A stretch of 64,000 nt of DNA from Pelecanus crispus (Eukaryota; Chordata; Aves; Pelecaniformes; Pelecanidae), in assembly GCF_030463565.1 (NCBI RefSeq), contig NC_134646.1, positions 66,357,710-66,421,709 on the forward strand. The letters run 5' to 3'. Shown here one piece after another: positions 60,744-64,000 of this stretch (position 1 is its first letter; every line of letters begins with the position of its first letter). The notes below the pieces were generated by a model. The model had not been told where the DNA came from, did no database searches, and worked only from the letters and a program-made list of their open reading frames with translations. Made by a program: the position numbers and the translations under genes.

Positions 60744-63700
60744 ACCCACCTGCTCCAGGGTGAATGCCACCAACCATGCACTATCACATCTTTGTACTGC
60801 ATGATCCTGTACTGCTCCAGCCTATACTTAAAGAATTTAAGTTCTCCAGCACAGGGAACATGTTACGTGTTTGAAACAAGTCTTCTACTGTACAGCACTG
60901 TATACACTTTTGGCACTATATCAAATAATACTGACATAAATACAATAGAAAAAGCTCTGCTTCATTTAGTCACGCCCTCTCACTGGAAGTCACTGGTTCA
61001 ATTAGAAACTCCCTCTCCCTTTTCTGACCTGCTTTCATCCTCCCACGTTGCTTTCATTATTGTCCTCTCTCTTTTCCAATCCCCATAAAAAGAAAATCAT
61101 AGAACCACAACTGCAATTTAAATACAGCTTGCACCGTATCAGTGGATAGGCTCACTTTAAAACAACTTACAGAAGTAAACAAATTCACTTCTTTATGCTA
61201 GTCTCCCTACATTTGGAAAAAACTTTATCCAGTAAACCACTATATTGGTACATGATTCTAAAAATCCAAGGTCTAGTCCAAAATGGACATAATTTTAATC
61301 CAGACAGAACTCGCACAACTCTGCCACACTAAATAAGGCAAGAAAATCAGTAATCACATCTCTTTAAGAACAAGAAAATGCCTAAACGTGTATCTGGAAA
61401 TGCATTTTCCCTGCTTTTGCTTTTTGCTGTAGGTACCTGCTGCAAGAAGCTACGGTAGCCCAAAGATCTCAAATATACTAAAGAACTTCGATATTATCAA
61501 CTTAAAGCATGCCATTAAAATGTTAGAATGGTGTAGAATGTGAGAAACATCATCAAAAATTTCTCCATTTGTTAGGATTCCTTTATATTCACATGCTATT
61601 ATTTCTTTTTGATGGACTCCCTAATAACGTTGGCTCAAATGTTCAGTGGAAGCTGCAGATTTGCACACTTACCTTAGCAACTGAACGAGTTATCAGCTTG
61701 AAAAATCAGCATGCCAACAGAATCTCAGTCCCTAAAACACAATATAATTTGGCTCAGCTATTGTAACTGCATAGGGAATGTGCAATATAAGGCTCATTAG
61801 CTTTATCTTCATCCATGCAAACCAAAAAAGAATGACTGCTAGGAAAAAGGAAAACAACTGCACATCACAAAATTGTCTACTAAAATAATGGTAAACTGCT
61901 AATACATAAAAATACTCTGAAGCATCCTTCCACGTGTAATGTCCCACATTCACAGCTTTCAGTGACAACTACTTTACTCAGTGTACAGTTATTAGGATTC
62001 TTCTTGTCCATCTAGCACAGTAAATTTCCCCCTGGATCTCACCTTGCACATCATCTGTGAATAGATATTTTGCAAGTGAACTTGACTTTTATTTCCTAAG
62101 AAAATGTCCTATGTCCCCTACTAAACCACAATTTAAGTACCAGTGAGCCTTTAAACAAGCAGCTACCTTTTCTTTTAAGAAATTAAATTTCTAAATATGG
62201 TAAGAACAGAGCTACTTGACTAATAAAGCAGTGCTTTTTACAGTTACCATCTGCCCATAATTGCAAATAAGATTTAGTCTGAAGAAGGATTTTTTTAGAT
62301 GCATGAGGAATCAACTTTAACAAACCGACCGATTATTGCTTCTGCTGCCTGATTACTTGACAAGTCAGAAATTAGACACAAGATGAGACTTTTTAGACCA
62401 CTTGCCTGCACATATAGGAATCTTCCACTAATAGTATAGTATCTGAGGATTTGCTCAACCTTGCTTTCAATGACTGAATGTCTGCAGTGTTCAGAAAACA
62501 GTTTCCTTTCTTTAAATATACCTTCCATTCTTAACTGGAAGATAAGCATTCATCTTCTGTGCAGAAGGCAACTTAAAAAAAAGTGAATAAAGAAGAAGCA
62601 CAAAAACTTAAGGTTCATGGTTTTCTTTGAATTGCCACTGTTCACTGTAATGCCAAAAATACGTAATACAAGCAGAATTTGTGAATGATTTTGCAAGGAA
62701 GTGGTAAAGAACCATACTAAACTTGCAAAGGAGGAAGATTCTTAAAAAGCCAGCCTAACCTCACTAACCATAAAGTCATATATGTATTTCTTTTGAACAC
62801 CTCTTAAAGAGGTAACAGGTTCTTGACAGGGACAATCACTGGTCAGCTCAAAACTTCTAGCCAATGCTCTATTAAAGTAATAGGTTAATTCCTCTTCCAT
62901 GTGCTTTTCCTTACTCTATACCCACATAAACAAAGGCGATTCATTACTACAGCGACTCCTTCCTATCAGCAGAAAAACAAGGAGACTGTACTAATTAATC
63001 TGCCTCTAAGGTGCTTACTGCCCTGCTCCAAGCTCCTCAACCAGCACCAGCTGCAGAGCTCAGACCTTCAGAGGGAGCCAACTCAGCCCATCAATCTGTC
63101 ACATCACTAATACACTGGGAAGCAGGAGACACAGGGAAATCAGTGGTTTTGATTGCAGAAAGCTGTTCTGTCACCTCAGCAAATTCAACTTTAACAGAAG
63201 CCAAAAAAGATCACACAGGAGCAGCTAAGCTTGTTTTCTCTTACATTCTAGCAAGCCCTAACTCTCATGGAAAAGAATTACATGTGAGAAAATAAAACAC
63301 AAAAGAATTCTGTAACCTAGAAAGTTAAAGAAGTGTATGCACTCTACTATTCTAATCTTTAATGACCCGAGTCAATTCTTTCCTTTTGTTTAAGGAAAGT
63401 GACTTGCAAAAAACAAGTCCTAAGCATAATTAAGAGACCTTACCAGCAGACTAACATCCTTAGTCAAAATTTAGCCTAGGGTAGTTATAAGACTGTCACC
63501 CCAAATGCAGTCAGAACTTAATGCAAAATGACAGCTAAGTATACTAACATCTCTAAGGTTTAAGCAGACCAACTCTGACAAGTCTTGCCATGGCAGTTTA
63601 AGTCACCACTGTCTCAAATGCCTCTCCCACCTCTCTGCTAGGTCAGGATAAGCAAACACGTCTGCGTCCCAGCTGCTCCAGTTCACAGTTGGACTGTGGC

Positions 63701-64000
63701 TTCACAGGCAGCTGAGCTGATTTGTCACCACCAAACACAGGTCGTGCCTGCCAGCTTCCCACCCTACACTTACCCACCCTTACACACCAAACTCCAGCAC
63801 TTGTCACACCTTTCTACAGATTGATTCAAATCAGTAACCCAGAACAAAAACTATCTTTTGGGGGAGGAGGGGAGTGAAAGGAAGGAAGGGAAGCGAATTT
63901 TATTGATTCAGTCACGAACCCGGTGAGTGCCAGCACCACCACAACGCAATCACCAGAAACACTCAGAGGAGAATGTGACCTCCCACTTCAGCAGCAGTGC

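Larger units (their letters stand above)
49671..64000 (-). other. 5' RBPJ intron or upstream region, no exon recognised
   Basis: More than 14 kb upstream of the first common exon. I looked on the - strand for a short ATG-containing exon ending with a donor in the right phase, and for a CpG-rich promoter, and saw none that convinces. Contents: a CR1 fragment at 54838-54998, a solo LTR at 56050-56594, a purine tract at 60679-60743 and a slightly GC-richer patch at 51360-51480. It is most simply an intron whose 5' exon lies past 64000. Confidence 0.65.

Noticed and set aside
60420..61088. Pro/Phe-rich and Gly/Lys-rich open frames on both strands
   Set aside because: Both arise from the homopurine tract; no similarity or splice context.
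63600..64000. RBPJ first exon or promoter at the right edge
   Set aside because: The region is only mildly GC-richer, CpG is not concentrated, and no ATG exon with a donor of the right phase was found on the - strand.

Overview
This is a 64 kb piece of a bird nuclear chromosome. It is AT-rich and has spliced exons, several chicken-repeat-1 (CR1) LINE tails, and solo endogenous-retrovirus LTRs of a type common in birds, probably neoavian. No prokaryotic features, tRNA, rRNA or CRISPR arrays were seen.

Two protein genes are supported, lying tail to tail. At the left edge on the + strand is the terminal coding exon of the cholecystokinin A receptor gene CCKAR (55-559) with its 3' UTR. On the - strand, ten coding exons of RBPJ, the DNA-binding Notch effector (CSL / Su(H)), run from 49670 down to the stop codon at 22305. 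All ten junctions keep the reading frame. The joined product aligns without gaps to residues 21-500 of the 500-residue human isoform. The isoform-specific 5' coding exon(s) and promoter were not found and probably lie beyond 64000. The human locus has the same convergent CCKAR/RBPJ order.

Layout: CCKAR end (1-1285); about 17 kb of intergenic DNA with a CR1 fragment, a solo LTR and simple repeats (1286-18450); probable RBPJ 3' UTR (18450-22304); RBPJ coding exons and introns (22305-49670); and more than 14 kb of 5' RBPJ intron or upstream DNA (49671-64000). The introns hold at least four young CR1 fragments, one much older CR1 copy of the amniote type (27090-28125), two solo LTRs, and long homopolymer or low-complexity tracts.

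Functionally this is an ordinary vertebrate locus. CCKAR is a G-protein-coupled peptide hormone receptor and RBPJ a nuclear transcription factor. They are neighbours by synteny, with no sign of a shared pathway. I found no convincing evidence of an undescribed biological system. The items most worth a second look are a 45-base A-run preceded by AATAAA (possible retroposed mRNA end), the C9/G27 tract near an RBPJ acceptor, a 97 bp G/U-only intronic tract beside an RBPJ exon, the mosaic relationship of two LTRs, and the two-layer CR1 history.
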